Below, piece after piece: positions 45,558 to 56,317 of a stretch of DNA of 64,000 nucleotides. Both the position numbers and the translations under genes were made by a program. Each line of letters opens with the position of its first letter. The stretch's first letter is position 1. Source of the stretch: Polynucleobacter sp. UB-Piko-W3 (GTDB taxonomy: Bacteria; Pseudomonadota; Gammaproteobacteria; Burkholderiales; Burkholderiaceae); assembly GCF_018881635.1 (NCBI RefSeq), contig NZ_JACVPY010000002.1, positions 1,567,795 to 1,631,794 of the forward strand, in the 5' to 3' direction. The notes beneath the pieces were generated by a model, which ran no database searches, was not told the origin of the DNA, and saw only the letters and a list, made by a program, of their open reading frames with translations.

Positions 45558-46724
45558 TTATAAGCCAGCTGCGGAACGCAATGCAGCGGCCTTGTCTGTC
45601 TGCTCCCAAGTAAATTCTGGCTCCTCACGACCAAAGTGGCCATAAGCAGCCGTCTTGCGATAAATAGGCCGCAAGAGGTTAAGCATCTTCACAATTCCTT
45701 TCGGACGTAAATCAAAGTGCTCAGATACCAATTGCGCAATCTTTTCATCAGAGACCTTGCCAGTACCAAAGGTGCTCACCATTACTGAAGTAGGCTTCGC
45801 AACGCCAATCGCATAAGAAATCTGAATCAAGCACTTACTTGCCAAGCCTGCCGCCACGACGTTTTTAGCAACATAACGGCCAGCATAGGCAGCCGAGCGG
45901 TCAACTTTAGAGGGGTCCTTGCCGGAAAATGCACCACCACCGTGAGGAGCCGCACCACCGTAGGTATCCACAATAATTTTGCGACCAGTCAAACCACAAT
46001 CGCCTTGTGGCCCACCAATAACAAAACGGCCTGTTGGGTTAACCAAGAAGTTAATGGCGCCCTTAATCAAATGCTTAGGCAATACCGGCTTGATGATTTC
46101 TTCGATTACTGCTTCACGCAATTTTTCGAGAGAAATGTCTTCATCGTGCTGTGTAGAAAGGACTACTGTATCAATCGAATCAGGCTTGCCATCAACATAA
46201 CGCAGCGTCACTTGTGACTTTGCATCTGGGCGCAACCATGTCAAGCGGCCATCACGGCGCAATTGCGATTGACGCTCCACCAAACGGTGTGACAAGTGAA
46301 TTGGCAAAGGCATCAGCTCAGAAGTCTCATCACAAGCATAACCAAACATCAGGCCTTGGTCACCAGCACCCTGATCTAGGCCATCGTCATGTGCCTTATC
46401 AACACCTTGAGCAATGTCGGGGCTTTGCTTGTCATATGCAACCAGTACTGCACAGCCTTTGTAATCAATGCCGTAAGCAGTATTGTCATAGCCAATCTCA
46501 CGCAAAGTATTACGAGCTACTTGAATGTAGTCAACGTTTGCATTGGTAGTAATCTCACCAGCAAGGACAACCAAGCCGGTATTACATAATGTTTCTGCTG
46601 CAACCCGTGCAGTTGCATCTTGAGCCAAGATGGCGTCCAAGATTGCATCAGAAATTTGGTCTGCTACTTTATCGGGGTGACCTTCAGAGACTGACTCTGA
46701 GGTAAAGAAGTAATCGTTTGCCAT
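45558..46724 (-). CDS. metK: S-adenosylmethionine synthetase
   Basis: Makes SAM from methionine and ATP. 388 residues, normal length. Conserved motifs: [17 protein letters not shown] at the N-terminus, [12 protein letters not shown] in the central loop, and [16 protein letters not shown], the P-loop-like signature. AAAGGA precedes the ATG. The leader carries a SAM-II/SAM-V-like aptamer, so expression is probably lowered when SAM is abundant. Confidence 0.98.
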   Translation of the reverse strand: MANDYFFTSESVSEGHPDKVADQISDAILDAILAQDATARVAAETLCNTGLVVLAGEITTNANVDYIQVARNTLREIGYDNTAYGIDYKGCAVLVAYDKQSPDIAQGVDKAHDDGLDQGAGDQGLMFGYACDETSELMPLPIHLSHRLVERQSQLRRDGRLTWLRPDAKSQVTLRYVDGKPDSIDTVVLSTQHDEDISLEKLREAVIEEIIKPVLPKHLIKGAINFLVNPTGRFVIGGPQGDCGLTGRKIIVDTYGGAAPHGGGAFSGKDPSKVDRSAAYAGRYVAKNVVAAGLASKCLIQISYAIGVAKPTSVMVSTFGTGKVSDEKIAQLVSEHFDLRPKGIVKMLNLLRPIYRKTAAYGHFGREEPEFTWEQTDKAAALRSAAGL

Positions 46725-46786
46725 TGCATATTCCTTTAAAAATTAACACGTTCTATGGGACAACTCAACGTGCCAGGAACCACAAC

Positions 46787-46841
46787 GGCGACGCTTTAGC
46801 AGAATTTATGAGTCGCCCTGCAAGTTGTCTTAACTCGGCGA
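46787..46841 (-). ncRNA. SAM-II/SAM-V-like riboswitch in the metK leader
   Basis: On the minus strand, TCGCC (46841-46837) pairs with GGCGA (46817-46813) as P1. The loop carries GAGTTAAGACAACTTGCAG, including the conserved CTTGCAG. After P1 come CATAAAT and GCTAAAG (46800-46794). This matches the SAM-II order P1, CUUGCA, P1', AUAAA, GCUAAA. The segment GGCGAC (46817-46812) can instead pair with GTCGCC (46792-46787), excluding P1, and loop GACAACT is complementary to AGTTGTC (46765-46759) near the ribosome site: both are possible switch structures. Class recognised from memory, not from a covariance search. Confidence 0.7.
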
Positions 46842-46848
46842 TTGGGTA

Positions 46849-46878
46849 ATTTTATCCGAAAAGGGCTTGGTTCATCAA
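46849..46878 (-). promoter_or_regulatory. Probable sigma-70 promoter of metK
   Basis: On the minus strand a -35 box TTGATG (46878-46873) and a -10 box TAAAAT (46854-46849, 5 of 6 consensus bases) are 18 nt apart. Transcription would start near 46842, exactly at the first base of the riboswitch P1 stem, which supports both calls. The -35 box lies inside the beginning of the opposite-strand acyltransferase frame. Confidence 0.6.
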
Positions 46879-47787
46879 GGCGCAGTTAAATTTGGCCCTA
46901 ATGGCCGCATTGAATATCATTGGGGGGTGCGAAAACTTCTTCTTAAACTCAGCCTCAATGCCATTGCGGCCCTGCCACTTGCCTTAGTGCAAGTCATTGG
47001 AGCCCTCATGGGTATCCTAGCCTATATGGGTTCGAAACATTATCGTGCGCTCTTTCGGCCACAATATGAGGCAGTAGTGAGCGCACACAAACTACCGCTT
47101 AAACTTTGGGAAGCAGTGAGAGCCTCAGGGATGCTATTTGCAGACAGCTTATGGATTTGGCGTAATCCTCAACAGGCGCTTGCGAAGGCAGAGGTGCCAG
47201 ACTGGGATGTCATTCAAACTGCAATGTCTGAAGGCAAGGGCATGATTATTCTATGCCCACACCTTGGCGGCTTTGAAATCATTCCTCGCTTTCTGGCGCA
47301 ACATTTCCCCGCAACCATCATGTATCGCCCATCCCGACAAGAATGGCTCAATGAAGTAGTGGAAGAAGGCCGTGCCTATCCAAATATGCATTTTGTACCA
47401 ACCAACCTTCAAGGCGTTCGACATATGACTCGGGCTCTTGCAAAAGGCGAGGCTATTGCCATTCTTCCCGACCAAGTACCCAGCGGTGGCGATGGTGTTT
47501 GGTGTAATTTTTTTGGTCGCCCAGCCTACACCACCACTCTTCCAGTGCGGCTAGCCAATCGACACAATACCCCTGCGGTAATGTTTACAGCAAAACGCAA
47601 GGCCTTAGGCTTTGGCTGGATAGTCAATGCTAAACGTTTAAAACCATTTTCAGACGAACCAACTATTGCAGCACGAGAATTAAATGCTGCAATCGAAGCT
47701 GCAGTTTTAATCGCCCCCGAACAGTTCATCTGGTCTTACAACCGCTACAAACATCCTGCAGGCGCAGAACCACCTCCCAGTAATTAG
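46867..47787 (+). CDS. LpxL-type lysophospholipid/lipid A acyltransferase, first copy
   Basis: Inner-membrane acyltransferase of the LABLAT/HtrB family, 306 residues from a TTG at 46867. That start is uncertain: there is no good ribosome site, and a GTG at 46927 is an alternative. A membrane anchor lies near residues 25-55. The catalytic His-x4-Glu is in CPHLGGFE, and LPDQVPSGGDGVWCNFFGRPA is the family segment that follows. It probably adds a secondary acyl chain to lipid A. It is followed after 15 nt by a paralogue. Confidence 0.88.
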   Translation: MVHQGAVKFGPNGRIEYHWGVRKLLLKLSLNAIAALPLALVQVIGALMGILAYMGSKHYRALFRPQYEAVVSAHKLPLKLWEAVRASGMLFADSLWIWRNPQQALAKAEVPDWDVIQTAMSEGKGMIILCPHLGGFEIIPRFLAQHFPATIMYRPSRQEWLNEVVEEGRAYPNMHFVPTNLQGVRHMTRALAKGEAIAILPDQVPSGGDGVWCNFFGRPAYTTTLPVRLANRHNTPAVMFTAKRKALGFGWIVNAKRLKPFSDEPTIAARELNAAIEAAVLIAPEQFIWSYNRYKHPAGAEPPPSN

Positions 47788-47802
47788 TTATAAAATTTTG
47801 AA

Positions 47803-48702
47803 ATGGCCTGGTTATCTAACCTTTTCAATTTCTTGGGGCTCAATCTCTTGCGCCTCTTTGCCTTCCTCCCCTACGCCATCACTGTCAAAGTAGGTTATGG
47901 TCTTGGTTGGCTTGCAGCCCATATACCTAATGGGCGTACGCATGTGGTTAAAACCAATCTCCGCTTATGTTTTCCCAATCTAAGCGAAAAGGAAATTGAT
48001 GTACTGGCACTAGAACACTGGAAATTATTTGGCCGAAGTGTTTTAGAGCGAAGTCGTATTTGGTTAGGCAGTGGTAAACAAATCACCGATATTGTGACTA
48101 TCGACTCAGCGATCACTTTGGGGGATCGAAAGCCACGCTTACTCATTAACCCTCATTTCGTTGGCCTCGAGGGCGGCTTTATGGCACTTTCTGCTTTAGC
48201 CAGCAAGCATGACTGGCCCCGCGGTGCAGGCCTCTACCAAAATATGAAAAATCCTTTCTTCAATCAAAAAATGATTGAGTGGAGAAATCGCTTTGGCGGA
48301 AAATCGATTGAGAGACAAAGTCGCCTTCGCGACCTCATCCGCGAAATCCAAACGGGCAACTTTATTTTTATTGCTCCTGATATTGATTTGGGTCTACGCG
48401 ACTCTGTCTTTGTTCCTTTCTTTGGTATTCAGACAAATACTATTACCTCTGTCTCCCGGCTGGCTAGGCTCAGTGGTGCTGAGGTCTGCTTAATGACCAC
48501 TACATTAAATAAAGACCGTAAAGGCTATACCTGCCATATTAGCGAGCCCTTACCAAACTTTCCAAGTAATGATGTCGAGAAAGATACTGCCAGTTTAAAT
48601 CACTATATTGAAGAACTTGTTCGCAAAAGACCGGCAGAGTACTATTGGGTACATAAGCGTTTTAAACATCGGCCACCTGGTGAGCCGAGCCTTTACGATT
48701 AA
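47803..48702 (+). CDS. LpxL-type acyltransferase, second copy
   Basis: 299-residue paralogue of the preceding gene. N-terminal membrane anchor ([25 protein letters not shown]), a His-x4-Glu motif in [31 protein letters not shown], and a C-terminal [15 protein letters not shown], the LpxL/LpxM ending. Two tandem copies suggest one for each secondary acylation of lipid A. It stops 10 nt before the likely dapF start, so dapF is probably in the same transcript. Confidence 0.92.
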   Translation: MAWLSNLFNFLGLNLLRLFAFLPYAITVKVGYGLGWLAAHIPNGRTHVVKTNLRLCFPNLSEKEIDVLALEHWKLFGRSVLERSRIWLGSGKQITDIVTIDSAITLGDRKPRLLINPHFVGLEGGFMALSALASKHDWPRGAGLYQNMKNPFFNQKMIEWRNRFGGKSIERQSRLRDLIREIQTGNFIFIAPDIDLGLRDSVFVPFFGIQTNTITSVSRLARLSGAEVCLMTTTLNKDRKGYTCHISEPLPNFPSNDVEKDTASLNHYIEELVRKRPAEYYWVHKRFKHRPPGEPSLYD

Positions 48703-48712
48703 CGAGATACTT

Positions 48713-49615
48713 TTGAGCACATCTTCAAGCAATACTGGACGCAAAATTCGCTTCACCAAAATGCATGGTGCTGGCAATGATTTCATTGTTCTTAATGGCA
48801 TTGATCAAGACCTGAGCAGCATTACACGAAAGCAATGGCAGACCTTAGCACATCGTCAATTTGGTATTGGTGCTGATCAAATTCTGATCGTTGAAAAAGC
48901 GACTCGTCCAGACGCAGATTTTCGTTACCGGATTTTTAATTCTGATGGCGGCGAAGTGGAGCAATGCGGTAATGGTTCACGCTGCTTTGTGCGCTTTGTA
49001 TTAGATCAAGGTTTGTCTACTAAAAATCCATTACGTGTTGAAGTTGCGCACACTGTTCTTACCTTGAGGTCTCATCCGGATGGTCAAGTAGAGGTTGATA
49101 TGGGCGCGCCTATTTTTGAGCATAACCAAATTCCATTTAATACAAGTGGATTAGCGAGCATGCAAGAGTTTCAAGAGATGCTCTATGCACTTCCCTTGGA
49201 TCATCCTGCCTCACATGATAGTTTTGTTGGCGTGCTTTCAATGGGTAATCCCCATGCTGTTCAAGTCGTTACTGATCTTGAGAGTGCGCCTGTTCTTGAA
49301 GAAGGCCCCGAAATTGAAAAGCATTCTGCGTTCCCAAAAAGAGTAAATGCTGGCTATATGCAAATGCTCAATCGTAATGAAATCAAATTACGCGTATACG
49401 AACGTGGCGCAGGGGAAACTTTGGCCTGTGGGACTGGAGCTTGCGCAGCCGTGGTTTCTGGTATTCGTCGGGGCTTACTGGATTCCCCTGTGAAGGTACA
49501 TACTCGTGGCGGGGATCTGCTGATAGCCTGGGGCGGCATCATCAATAACGTCGCTCAATCAGTCATCATGACTGGGCCTGCAGCTACCGCGTTTGAAGGC
49601 GAAACACAAATCTAA
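48713..49615 (+). CDS. dapF: Diaminopimelate epimerase
   Basis: Racemises LL- to meso-diaminopimelate for lysine and peptidoglycan. The frame is open from 48608, but that would overlap the acyltransferase by 95 nt. The best start is the TTG at 48713 with GAG upstream, giving 300 residues, about 14 before the family opening [13 protein letters not shown]. The two active-site cysteines are present: [10 protein letters not shown] and ACGTGAC. The PLF-type epimerase repeat is complete. Confidence 0.95.
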   Translation: MSTSSSNTGRKIRFTKMHGAGNDFIVLNGIDQDLSSITRKQWQTLAHRQFGIGADQILIVEKATRPDADFRYRIFNSDGGEVEQCGNGSRCFVRFVLDQGLSTKNPLRVEVAHTVLTLRSHPDGQVEVDMGAPIFEHNQIPFNTSGLASMQEFQEMLYALPLDHPASHDSFVGVLSMGNPHAVQVVTDLESAPVLEEGPEIEKHSAFPKRVNAGYMQMLNRNEIKLRVYERGAGETLACGTGACAAVVSGIRRGLLDSPVKVHTRGGDLLIAWGGIINNVAQSVIMTGPAATAFEGETQI

Positions 49616-49626
49616 GCGCCATATTC

Positions 49627-50295
49627 TTAGATGCCGTATTGATCTCGATACGCTTTTACTGCAGGCAAGTAATTGGTGAGTTCGGCATCACTAGATGCCA
49701 TTAAGAAAGTCATCAGGTCGGCTAAGTTCGCTATTGCAATCACTGGCAAACCAAACTCTTCTTCAACTGCCTGAACTGCAGACTTCACACCGATTTCAAC
49801 TGCATTGCCCGAGCGCTCCATACGATCTAAAGCAATCAAGACTGCAGCAGGCTCAGCACCTGCACCACGTATGAGGTCTACCGACTCTCGGACCGAAGTG
49901 CCAGCCGAGATCACGTCATCAATAATCACTACCCTGCCTTTAACGGGAGCGCCAACCAATGAGCCCCCTTCACCATGATCTTTGGCCTCTTTTCGGTTAT
50001 AGGCAAACGGAATGTTTAAGCCGTTATCTGCTAGAGCAATAGCAGTGGCAGCGGCTAAAGTAATGCCCTTATATGCGGGGCCATAAAGCATATCAAAGGC
50101 AATCTTAGATTCTTGTAAGGCTTTCGCGTAGTAACGGCCCAATGCACTTAAGCGTGCGCCATCGTTAAATCCCCCGGCATTAAAGAAATAAGGTGAAAGC
50201 CTTCCCGCTTTAGTTTTAAACTCCCCGAAGGACAAAACCTTTGCCTCTAAGGCAAAACGAATAAAGTTATCTTGATTTGAATTATTTGAGCTCAT
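49627..50295 (-). CDS. pyrE: Orotate phosphoribosyltransferase
   Basis: Pyrimidine pathway enzyme that joins orotate to PRPP. 222 residues with the PRPP-binding motif [13 protein letters not shown], the flexible-loop region [10 protein letters not shown], and an N-terminal [10 protein letters not shown] segment. The stop lies 11 nt from the convergent dapF stop, and the gene diverges from xthA with an 8-nt gap, so the two promoters must overlap neighbouring coding sequence. Confidence 0.96.
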   Translation of the reverse strand: MSSNNSNQDNFIRFALEAKVLSFGEFKTKAGRLSPYFFNAGGFNDGARLSALGRYYAKALQESKIAFDMLYGPAYKGITLAAATAIALADNGLNIPFAYNRKEAKDHGEGGSLVGAPVKGRVVIIDDVISAGTSVRESVDLIRGAGAEPAAVLIALDRMERSGNAVEIGVKSAVQAVEEEFGLPVIAIANLADLMTFLMASSDAELTNYLPAVKAYRDQYGI

Positions 50296-50303
50296 AGGCC
50301 TAC

Positions 50304-51086
50304 ATGTTACGCATCATTTCCGCGAACCTCAACGGTATCCGTTCCGCAGTCAAAAAAGGCTTCCTGCCATGGGCTATCAAGCAAAAGGCTGACTTTATCT
50401 GCATGCAAGAGCTCAAGGCGCAACGTGATGACCTAGAAGACTCCATCCTTAATCCAGATGGTATGCATGGCTTTTTTCACCATGCCGATAAAAAAGGTTA
50501 TAGCGGCTGTGGTATCTATACCCCCCATAAACCAGATGAAATCTTGTATGGCTATGGCAATGAAGAGTTTGATGCGGAGGGGCGTTATGTCGAGGCTCGC
50601 TTTAAAGCGCTATCAGTAATTTCAGTTTATATGCCCTCAGGTTCAAGCTCGCCTGAGCGTCAAGAGGCTAAGTACCGATATCTTGATAGCTTTTTGCCTC
50701 ACCTCATTGGGCTGAAAAAATCAGGGCGTGAAATCGTACTTTGCGGCGATGTCAATATTGCCCATCATGAAATTGATCTCAAGAACTGGAAAGGCAACCT
50801 TAAAAACTCTGGCTTCCTGCCAGAAGAGCGCGCATGGCTCACTAACTTGTTTGATCAGGTTGGCTACGTAGACGTATATCGCAAACTAGAACCTAAAGCT
50901 GGGGACTCTTGTTACACCTGGTGGAGTAATCGCGGCCAAGCCTACGCTAAGAATGTTGGCTGGCGCATTGACTATCAGATCAGTACAGCAGGCATTGCTG
51001 CTGCGGCCAAGAAAACTAATGTCTACAAGGATGAGCGCTTCTCAGACCATGCCCCACTGACTGTGGACTACGACTGGAAACTGTAA
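50304..51086 (+). CDS. xthA: Exodeoxyribonuclease III / AP endonuclease
   Basis: DNA-repair nuclease of the exonuclease-endonuclease-phosphatase fold, 260 residues. Metal and catalytic motifs are all visible: [10 protein letters not shown] at the start, the metal-binding Glu in [22 protein letters not shown] and the terminal [10 protein letters not shown]. It nicks at abasic sites and has 3'-5' exonuclease activity in characterised members. Single gene facing the convergent permease. Confidence 0.95.
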   Translation: MLRIISANLNGIRSAVKKGFLPWAIKQKADFICMQELKAQRDDLEDSILNPDGMHGFFHHADKKGYSGCGIYTPHKPDEILYGYGNEEFDAEGRYVEARFKALSVISVYMPSGSSSPERQEAKYRYLDSFLPHLIGLKKSGREIVLCGDVNIAHHEIDLKNWKGNLKNSGFLPEERAWLTNLFDQVGYVDVYRKLEPKAGDSCYTWWSNRGQAYAKNVGWRIDYQISTAGIAAAAKKTNVYKDERFSDHAPLTVDYDWKL

Positions 51087-51098
51087 TTTAAACCAGCG

Positions 51099-52412
51099 TT
51101 AATCTTTTTTAATCTGAATGATATTGAAATGAATAGTTGCCCAAATGAGCAGCAACACTGGTGCACCAATAATGGCTGTGCCATAGAAAAAGGCTTGGTA
51201 ACCAAAGCTGTCGACAAATACTCCAGAGAAGCCTGCTAGCCATTTTGGCAACAACAACATCATCGAGCTAAATAGGGCGTACTGAGTAGCTGAGTAGCGA
51301 ATATTCGTGAGTGCTGACAGGAAAGCAATAAATGCAGCACTAGCAATCCCTGAGCTTAAATTATCAGCAGATATAACCCAAATCAAACCATGCAAATCAT
51401 GACCTTGAGTTGCCAACCAAGCAAATAAGAGGTTGCTGACTGACGATAACACTGCGCCCAAAAATAAAATCTTTAGAACACCAAATCGTAAGGTGAGAAC
51501 ACCGCCAACAAAAGCACCAACTAAGGTCATTACCACGCCGAAGACTTTACTCACTGCCGCAACTTCGTCTTTGGTATAGCCCATGTCAACATAAAAAGGG
51601 TTGGCCATAATGCCCATCACCACATCACTAATGCGATAGATGGCAATTAAGGACAAAACTAATACTGCGTGCCAGCGATAGCGCGTCAGAAACTCAGCAA
51701 ATGGCTCAATCAAAGTTTGATATAACCACGCTTTAACATTGCGAGCTTTTGGCAAATCAATTTTCACCGGCTCTTTACTTAATAAAGTAGTAATCACACC
51801 CACACTAATCGATGCAGCCATACATAAATAAGCGAACTGCCAAGCGCCTGCATCATAACCAGAGCCTGTCTCTGCCCGGGCAGCAAGCCAGAGAACGCCT
51901 GCACCAGACCAGATCAAAGCAAGACGATATCCTGTTTGGTAAGTAGCGGCTAAGGCTGCCTGATGATCGCTATTGGCTGATTCAATCCGAAACGCATCTA
52001 ATGCAATATCTTGGGTAGCCGAACCAAATGCCACTAATAGCGAGCACCAAACTATGGAGTTCAGCGCAATTTTGGGATCCAGAGTAGACATCCCCACAAG
52101 ACCCAAAATGATGAGTGCCTGCGCAAATAGTAACCAGCTGCGACGGCGCCCGAATAATTTTGTTAAGAAAGGGATTTGTAAACGATCAACGAGTGGAGCC
52201 CATACCCACTTGAATGCATAAATCAGACCAACCCAAGTTAAATAGCCAATCGTGCTGCGATCAATCCCAGCTTCGCGTAACCAAAAGCTTAAAGTTCCAA
52301 GAATCAGTAGTAGTGGAAGGCCAGCAGAAAAGCCAAGGAACAGCATTCGAAGACATGGCCATTCGAGATAAACCCGAAAATCAGCAAGCCACGACTGAAC
52401 CGCTTTCAGCAC
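51099..52412 (-). CDS. AmpG-like MFS permease
   Basis: Major facilitator of about 437 residues and 12-14 hydrophobic helices, starting at the GTG 4 nt after the metW stop; a TTG at 52454 would overlap metW by 38 nt. The signatures LFLGFSAGLPLLLILGTLS, STIGYLTWVGLIYAFKWVWAPLVDR and GSATQDIALDAFRIE are those of AmpG, the importer of anhydromuropeptides for cell-wall recycling. Slt in this window produces such fragments. Confidence 0.88.
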   Translation of the reverse strand: MLKAVQSWLADFRVYLEWPCLRMLFLGFSAGLPLLLILGTLSFWLREAGIDRSTIGYLTWVGLIYAFKWVWAPLVDRLQIPFLTKLFGRRRSWLLFAQALIILGLVGMSTLDPKIALNSIVWCSLLVAFGSATQDIALDAFRIESANSDHQAALAATYQTGYRLALIWSGAGVLWLAARAETGSGYDAGAWQFAYLCMAASISVGVITTLLSKEPVKIDLPKARNVKAWLYQTLIEPFAEFLTRYRWHAVLVLSLIAIYRISDVVMGIMANPFYVDMGYTKDEVAAVSKVFGVVMTLVGAFVGGVLTLRFGVLKILFLGAVLSSVSNLLFAWLATQGHDLHGLIWVISADNLSSGIASAAFIAFLSALTNIRYSATQYALFSSMMLLLPKWLAGFSGVFVDSFGYQAFFYGTAIIGAPVLLLIWATIHFNIIQIKKD

Positions 52413-52416
52413 GGCT

Positions 52417-53010
52417 CTATGCGCTGCGAACGCGGAAAAGTGCCAAACTGCCAAAGAAATTAGGCATCAAGGTAACTTGCCGCCCATCATGCAAGATGCA
52501 TTGGTCAATTACCTGTAAACCAAGATTTGAGGCTAGCTTCTCAAAGTCTTCTACGGTAAGCACGCGGACATTCGGCGTGTTGTACCACTGATATGGCAAG
52601 CTCTTTGACACTGGCATGCGACCAAGCCCTACTGCCAAACGATGTGACCAATGGCCAAAGTTTGGAAAGGACACAATTGATTCTTTACCAACGCGTACCA
52701 CTTCACGCAAGATCTTTTCGGTCTGATGAATCGTTTGTAATGTTTGCGACAGCACTACGGTATCAAAGCTATCGTCATCAAAAAGTGCTAAGCCGCCCTC
52801 TAAGTCTTGCTGAATCACGTTGAGGCCTTTTTGTACGCAAGCAAGAACACGTACATCATCAATTTCTACCCCATAGGTATGGACAGGTTTTTGGTTTTGC
52901 AAGAACTGCAAAAAGCTACCATCGCCACAACCTAAGTCAAGCACCTGACTATTAGGGGCAATCCAATTAGCAATTGCTGCGAAGTCTGCGCGCGTAATTA
53001 GAGCAGTCAT
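52417..53010 (-). CDS. metW: Methionine biosynthesis protein MetW
   Basis: SAM-methyltransferase-fold protein of 197 residues. Motif I reads [15 protein letters not shown], later [14 protein letters not shown] and SFPNFGHW; the NTPNVRVLT segment is typical of MetW. It is required with MetX for homoserine acylation in several proteobacteria, though its precise action is unclear. It overlaps metX by 4 nt, the conserved metX-metW pair. Confidence 0.94.
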   Translation of the reverse strand: MTALITRADFAAIANWIAPNSQVLDLGCGDGSFLQFLQNQKPVHTYGVEIDDVRVLACVQKGLNVIQQDLEGGLALFDDDSFDTVVLSQTLQTIHQTEKILREVVRVGKESIVSFPNFGHWSHRLAVGLGRMPVSKSLPYQWYNTPNVRVLTVEDFEKLASNLGLQVIDQCILHDGRQVTLMPNFFGSLALFRVRSA

Positions 53011-54146
53011 GATTGAGCTCCCAGCATTTGCGCAAAATACGCTCTAACCAAATTGTGATAGCGCCCATCATCTAATAAAAATGCGTCATGTCCATGAGGG
53101 GCATCAATCTCTGCATAAGTCACTTCACTCTTATTGCTTAATAAAGATTGCACAATCTCACGACTGCGATTAGGAGGGAAACGCCAGTCTGTTGAGAAAC
53201 TCACCACTAAGAATTTAGCTTGCACTTCAGCCAAAGTACGGTTCAGACTGCCACCATAGCGACGGGAGGGATCGAAGTAATCTAAGGCGCGCGTGATCAG
53301 GAGGTAAGTATTGGCATCAAAGTAAGTTGAAAACTTATCTCCTTGATGACGCAAGTAGCTTTCTACCTCAAACTCAACATCAAAGCTAAAGCGATAGTCA
53401 TTCGATTCGCCATTAGGGCGCTGTAAATCGCGTCCAAATTTTTCAGCCATGTCATCGTCAGATAAATAGGTGATATGGCCAACCATACGGGCTAAACGTA
53501 AGCCACGCTTTGGTACTACACCATGCTCGTAATAATTGCCCCCATGAAAATCAGGGTCTGACAAAATAGCATTGCGTGCTACCTCGTTAAATGCAATATT
53601 TTGCGCACTTAGTTTTGGTGTTGATGCAATCACAACACAATGCTCTAAGCGCTTTGGAAACTGAATCGCCCAAGCCATTGCCTGCATACCGCCCAGGCTT
53701 CCACCCATGACCGCAGCAAATTTCCGAATACCCAATTTATCTGCAAGGCGCGCCTGGGTATTCACCCAATCCTCAACGGTGACCACGGGAAAGTCCGCGC
53801 CATAAGGCTTGCCAGTTTCTGGGTGGTTGCTCATAGGCCCAGTAGAGCCGAAGCAAGAGCCTAAATTGTTTACCCCAATAACAAAAAAATGATTGGTGTC
53901 TACAGGCTTGCCAGGCCCAATCATATTATCCCACCAACCGATATCCTTTGGATCATCAGGACTGGGACCGGCTACATGATGTGATGCATTGAGTGCATGA
54001 CAAACTAATACTGCATTACTTTTATCTGCATTGAGCTTGCCATAAGTTTCAATGACTAAATCATAGGCAGATAGAATGGCGCCACTCTGCAAAGGCAGGG
54101 GCTCGGCAAAATGGATAGTATTTCTAGAGAGGTGTAGCTCGCTCAT
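53007..54146 (-). CDS. metX: Homoserine O-acyltransferase MetX
   Basis: Alpha/beta-hydrolase-fold enzyme that activates homoserine for methionine synthesis, 379 residues. Oxyanion/nucleophile motif [10 protein letters not shown] with Ser150, [11 protein letters not shown] near the N-terminus, and the catalytic His353 in PHGHDAFL. Whether it uses acetyl-CoA or succinyl-CoA cannot be decided by eye; many proteobacterial MetX proteins paired with MetW are succinyltransferases. Linked by 4-nt overlaps to slmA and metW. Confidence 0.95.
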   Translation of the reverse strand: MSELHLSRNTIHFAEPLPLQSGAILSAYDLVIETYGKLNADKSNAVLVCHALNASHHVAGPSPDDPKDIGWWDNMIGPGKPVDTNHFFVIGVNNLGSCFGSTGPMSNHPETGKPYGADFPVVTVEDWVNTQARLADKLGIRKFAAVMGGSLGGMQAMAWAIQFPKRLEHCVVIASTPKLSAQNIAFNEVARNAILSDPDFHGGNYYEHGVVPKRGLRLARMVGHITYLSDDDMAEKFGRDLQRPNGESNDYRFSFDVEFEVESYLRHQGDKFSTYFDANTYLLITRALDYFDPSRRYGGSLNRTLAEVQAKFLVVSFSTDWRFPPNRSREIVQSLLSNKSEVTYAEIDAPHGHDAFLLDDGRYHNLVRAYFAQMLGAQS

Positions 54147-54793
54147 TCTGAAAGGAGGATGCGCAAACTAATATCAGAGGCTTCAGTTGGCAATTTCTTA
54201 AAGCCACTGCGGGCAAATCGATGCCAACGACCCAAAACAAAACTCATCAACATCGCAGCACGAATACTAACCTCTTCTTGACCAACCCCAGCCCAGGCGC
54301 CACCTTGGGTTTGGGCAATACGCAGTGATTGCTTTAAGGATGCTTCAACACGATCTAAGACCTGAGTAATACGCTCTTGTAAACGATCATCCTCTTGCAA
54401 CAAAGCATCGCCCAGAAGAACCCTAGTCATACCCGGATTTTTTTCAGCAAAGAACAGCAACATTTGCAAAATTCCACGCGCCTGAGCAAGACCAGATTCT
54501 TCTTTTTGATTAATCTGATTGATCAAACCAAAAACCGTTTGCTCGATAAAAGAAATCAGCCCCTCGAACATCTGCGCTTTACTAGCAAAATGACGATAAA
54601 GTGCAGCTTCAGATACTTGAATTTTTGCTGCCAAGGCTGCCGTTGTTACACGCTCGCCTTTGGGGTTTTGCAGCATCTCCGCAAGCACTTGCAAAATCTG
54701 TAAGCGACGCTCTCCAGGCCGGGGACGCTTACGCGTCTTACCAGCATCAGCACTGCTGTCGTTGATATCTGCTGGCTCTAAAGATTGACGCAT
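54143..54793 (-). CDS. slmA: Nucleoid occlusion factor SlmA (TetR family)
   Basis: TetR-family DNA-binding protein of 216 residues: polar N-terminus, a basic [17 protein letters not shown] lead-in, and a helix-turn-helix around residues 45-75 ([31 protein letters not shown]), which is the SlmA signature. SlmA bound to DNA blocks FtsZ polymerisation over the nucleoid in E. coli. The adjacency to argB is conserved in betaproteobacteria. A local role on metX is not suggested by any visible operator. Confidence 0.9.
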   Translation of the reverse strand: MRQSLEPADINDSSADAGKTRKRPRPGERRLQILQVLAEMLQNPKGERVTTAALAAKIQVSEAALYRHFASKAQMFEGLISFIEQTVFGLINQINQKEESGLAQARGILQMLLFFAEKNPGMTRVLLGDALLQEDDRLQERITQVLDRVEASLKQSLRIAQTQGGAWAGVGQEEVSIRAAMLMSFVLGRWHRFARSGFKKLPTEASDISLRILLSE

Positions 54794-54801
54794 GTATTTG
54801 C

Positions 54802-55704
54802 TTACCTTGAACGAATCATCGTACCGAATGCTTGCTCGGTCAAAATTTCTAGCAGCAAAGAATGCTCAATACGTCCATCAATGATGTGTACTGAATTCAC
54901 TCCGCTCTTCGCAGCATCTAATGCAGAAGAAATCTTAGGCAACATGCCTCCAGAAATCGTGCCATCCGCAAATAAAGCGTCAATCTCTTTTGCAGTGAGA
55001 TCGGTGAGGAGCTTGCCATCTTTGTCCATTACCCCAGGGATATTGGTCATCATGACCAATTTCTCTGCATGCAAAATTTCAGCCATCTTGCCAGCCACTA
55101 AGTCTGCATTGATGTTGTAGGCCTGACCCTCTTCGCTAAAGCCAATTGGGGAAATCACCGGAATAAAGGCATCGTCTTGCAAGGCCTTTACAACCGCAGG
55201 ATTAATGGCTTCAATCTCACCCACAAAACCTAAATCAATTTTTTTACCAGGATCTTTTTCACTAGGCACCAGCATTTTCCTGGCATGAATTAAGCCGCCA
55301 TCTTTACCAGTCAAGCCAACCGCCTGACCGCCAAATTGGTTAATCAGCATCACAATATCTTGTTGCACTTCACCGCCAAGAACCCATTCCACTACTTCCA
55401 TAGTTTCTTCATCGGTAACGCGCATACCCTGAATAAAACTTCCGGTCTTGCCAATCTTTTTCAAGGCCTCGTCAATTTGTGGGCCGCCGCCGTGAACAAC
55501 AACAGGATTCATGCCGACCAATTTGAGCAGGATGACATCGCGCGCAAAACTTTCTTTGAGGCGCTCCTCAATCATAGCGTTTCCGCCATACTTAATCACA
55601 ATAGTCTTACCGTGATATGAGCGGATATATGGCAAAGCTTCAGCCAGAATCTGCGCCTTTAATAAAGGCGAGATATCGCTAAGAGTAGGTAAATGCTTGG
55701 TCAT
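54802..55704 (-). CDS. argB: Acetylglutamate kinase
   Basis: Second step of arginine synthesis, ATP-dependent phosphorylation of N-acetylglutamate. 300 residues, amino-acid-kinase fold, with [22 protein letters not shown] (substrate loop), [11 protein letters not shown], and a C-terminal [13 protein letters not shown] block with HIIDGR. It is the first gene of argB-slmA-metX-metW. Confidence 0.97.
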   Translation of the reverse strand: MTKHLPTLSDISPLLKAQILAEALPYIRSYHGKTIVIKYGGNAMIEERLKESFARDVILLKLVGMNPVVVHGGGPQIDEALKKIGKTGSFIQGMRVTDEETMEVVEWVLGGEVQQDIVMLINQFGGQAVGLTGKDGGLIHARKMLVPSEKDPGKKIDLGFVGEIEAINPAVVKALQDDAFIPVISPIGFSEEGQAYNINADLVAGKMAEILHAEKLVMMTNIPGVMDKDGKLLTDLTAKEIDALFADGTISGGMLPKISSALDAAKSGVNSVHIIDGRIEHSLLLEILTEQAFGTMIRSR

Positions 55705-55716
55705 CGCAAATAAAAG

Positions 55717-56205
55717 TTATTCGCCAAATAATTTTTGACGTAGTTCACGACGCTCTTGAGCCTCAAGAGATAAATTGGCTGTAGGCCTTGCAATTAAACG
55801 GTTTAAGCCTATTGGCTCACCAGTTTCTTCACACCAACCATAGTCACCAGACTCAATACGGGCCAAAGCTTGCTCAACCTTTTTCAGCAACTTACGCTCA
55901 CGGTCCCGCGTACGCAATTCCAAGGCATGCTCTTCTTCAATGGTTGCACGATCTGCAGGATCAGGCACCAAAATATTTTCGCGAAGATGTTCGGTAGTCT
56001 CCGAGGCATTCTTCAAAATATCTTCCTTAAGGGTTAGTAACTTTTGACGGAAAAAGTCTAACTGCGCAGCACTCATGTAGTCCTTATCGGACATCTTCAG
56101 TAATTCTGCTTCTGTTAAGGGCGCACCTTTTACAGTCTTGGTACTCGCAGCTTTACTGTTAGCTTTTGTAGCGGCTGCTGGTTTTGTTGCTGTTTTTACC
56201 GTCAT
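55717..56205 (-). CDS. dksA: DksA transcription factor lacking most zinc-finger cysteines
   Basis: RNA polymerase secondary-channel regulator that works with ppGpp. 162 residues: a Lys/Ala/Thr-rich N-terminal extension (1-30), the coiled coil with its DxxDxA-type tip (VPDPADRATIEEE), and a globular C-terminal part. The E. coli zinc motif C-x2-C...C-x2-C is here C-E-E-T...S-L-E-A, so only one ligand remains. Such C4-minus DksA proteins are known (for example Pseudomonas DksA2) and fold without zinc. A COG0523 GTPase gene follows downstream. Confidence 0.94.
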   Translation of the reverse strand: MTVKTATKPAAATKANSKAASTKTVKGAPLTEAELLKMSDKDYMSAAQLDFFRQKLLTLKEDILKNASETTEHLRENILVPDPADRATIEEEHALELRTRDRERKLLKKVEQALARIESGDYGWCEETGEPIGLNRLIARPTANLSLEAQERRELRQKLFGE

Positions 56206-56317
56206 CTCATTCTTTCCTAGATTTGAAGCATTATTGCCTCATTCTGCCAAACTTTTACCGTGCTTTAATCAATATTTTTTAATATCGACCGTGGCGGCGG
56301 ATTGTACCCGAAACTTC

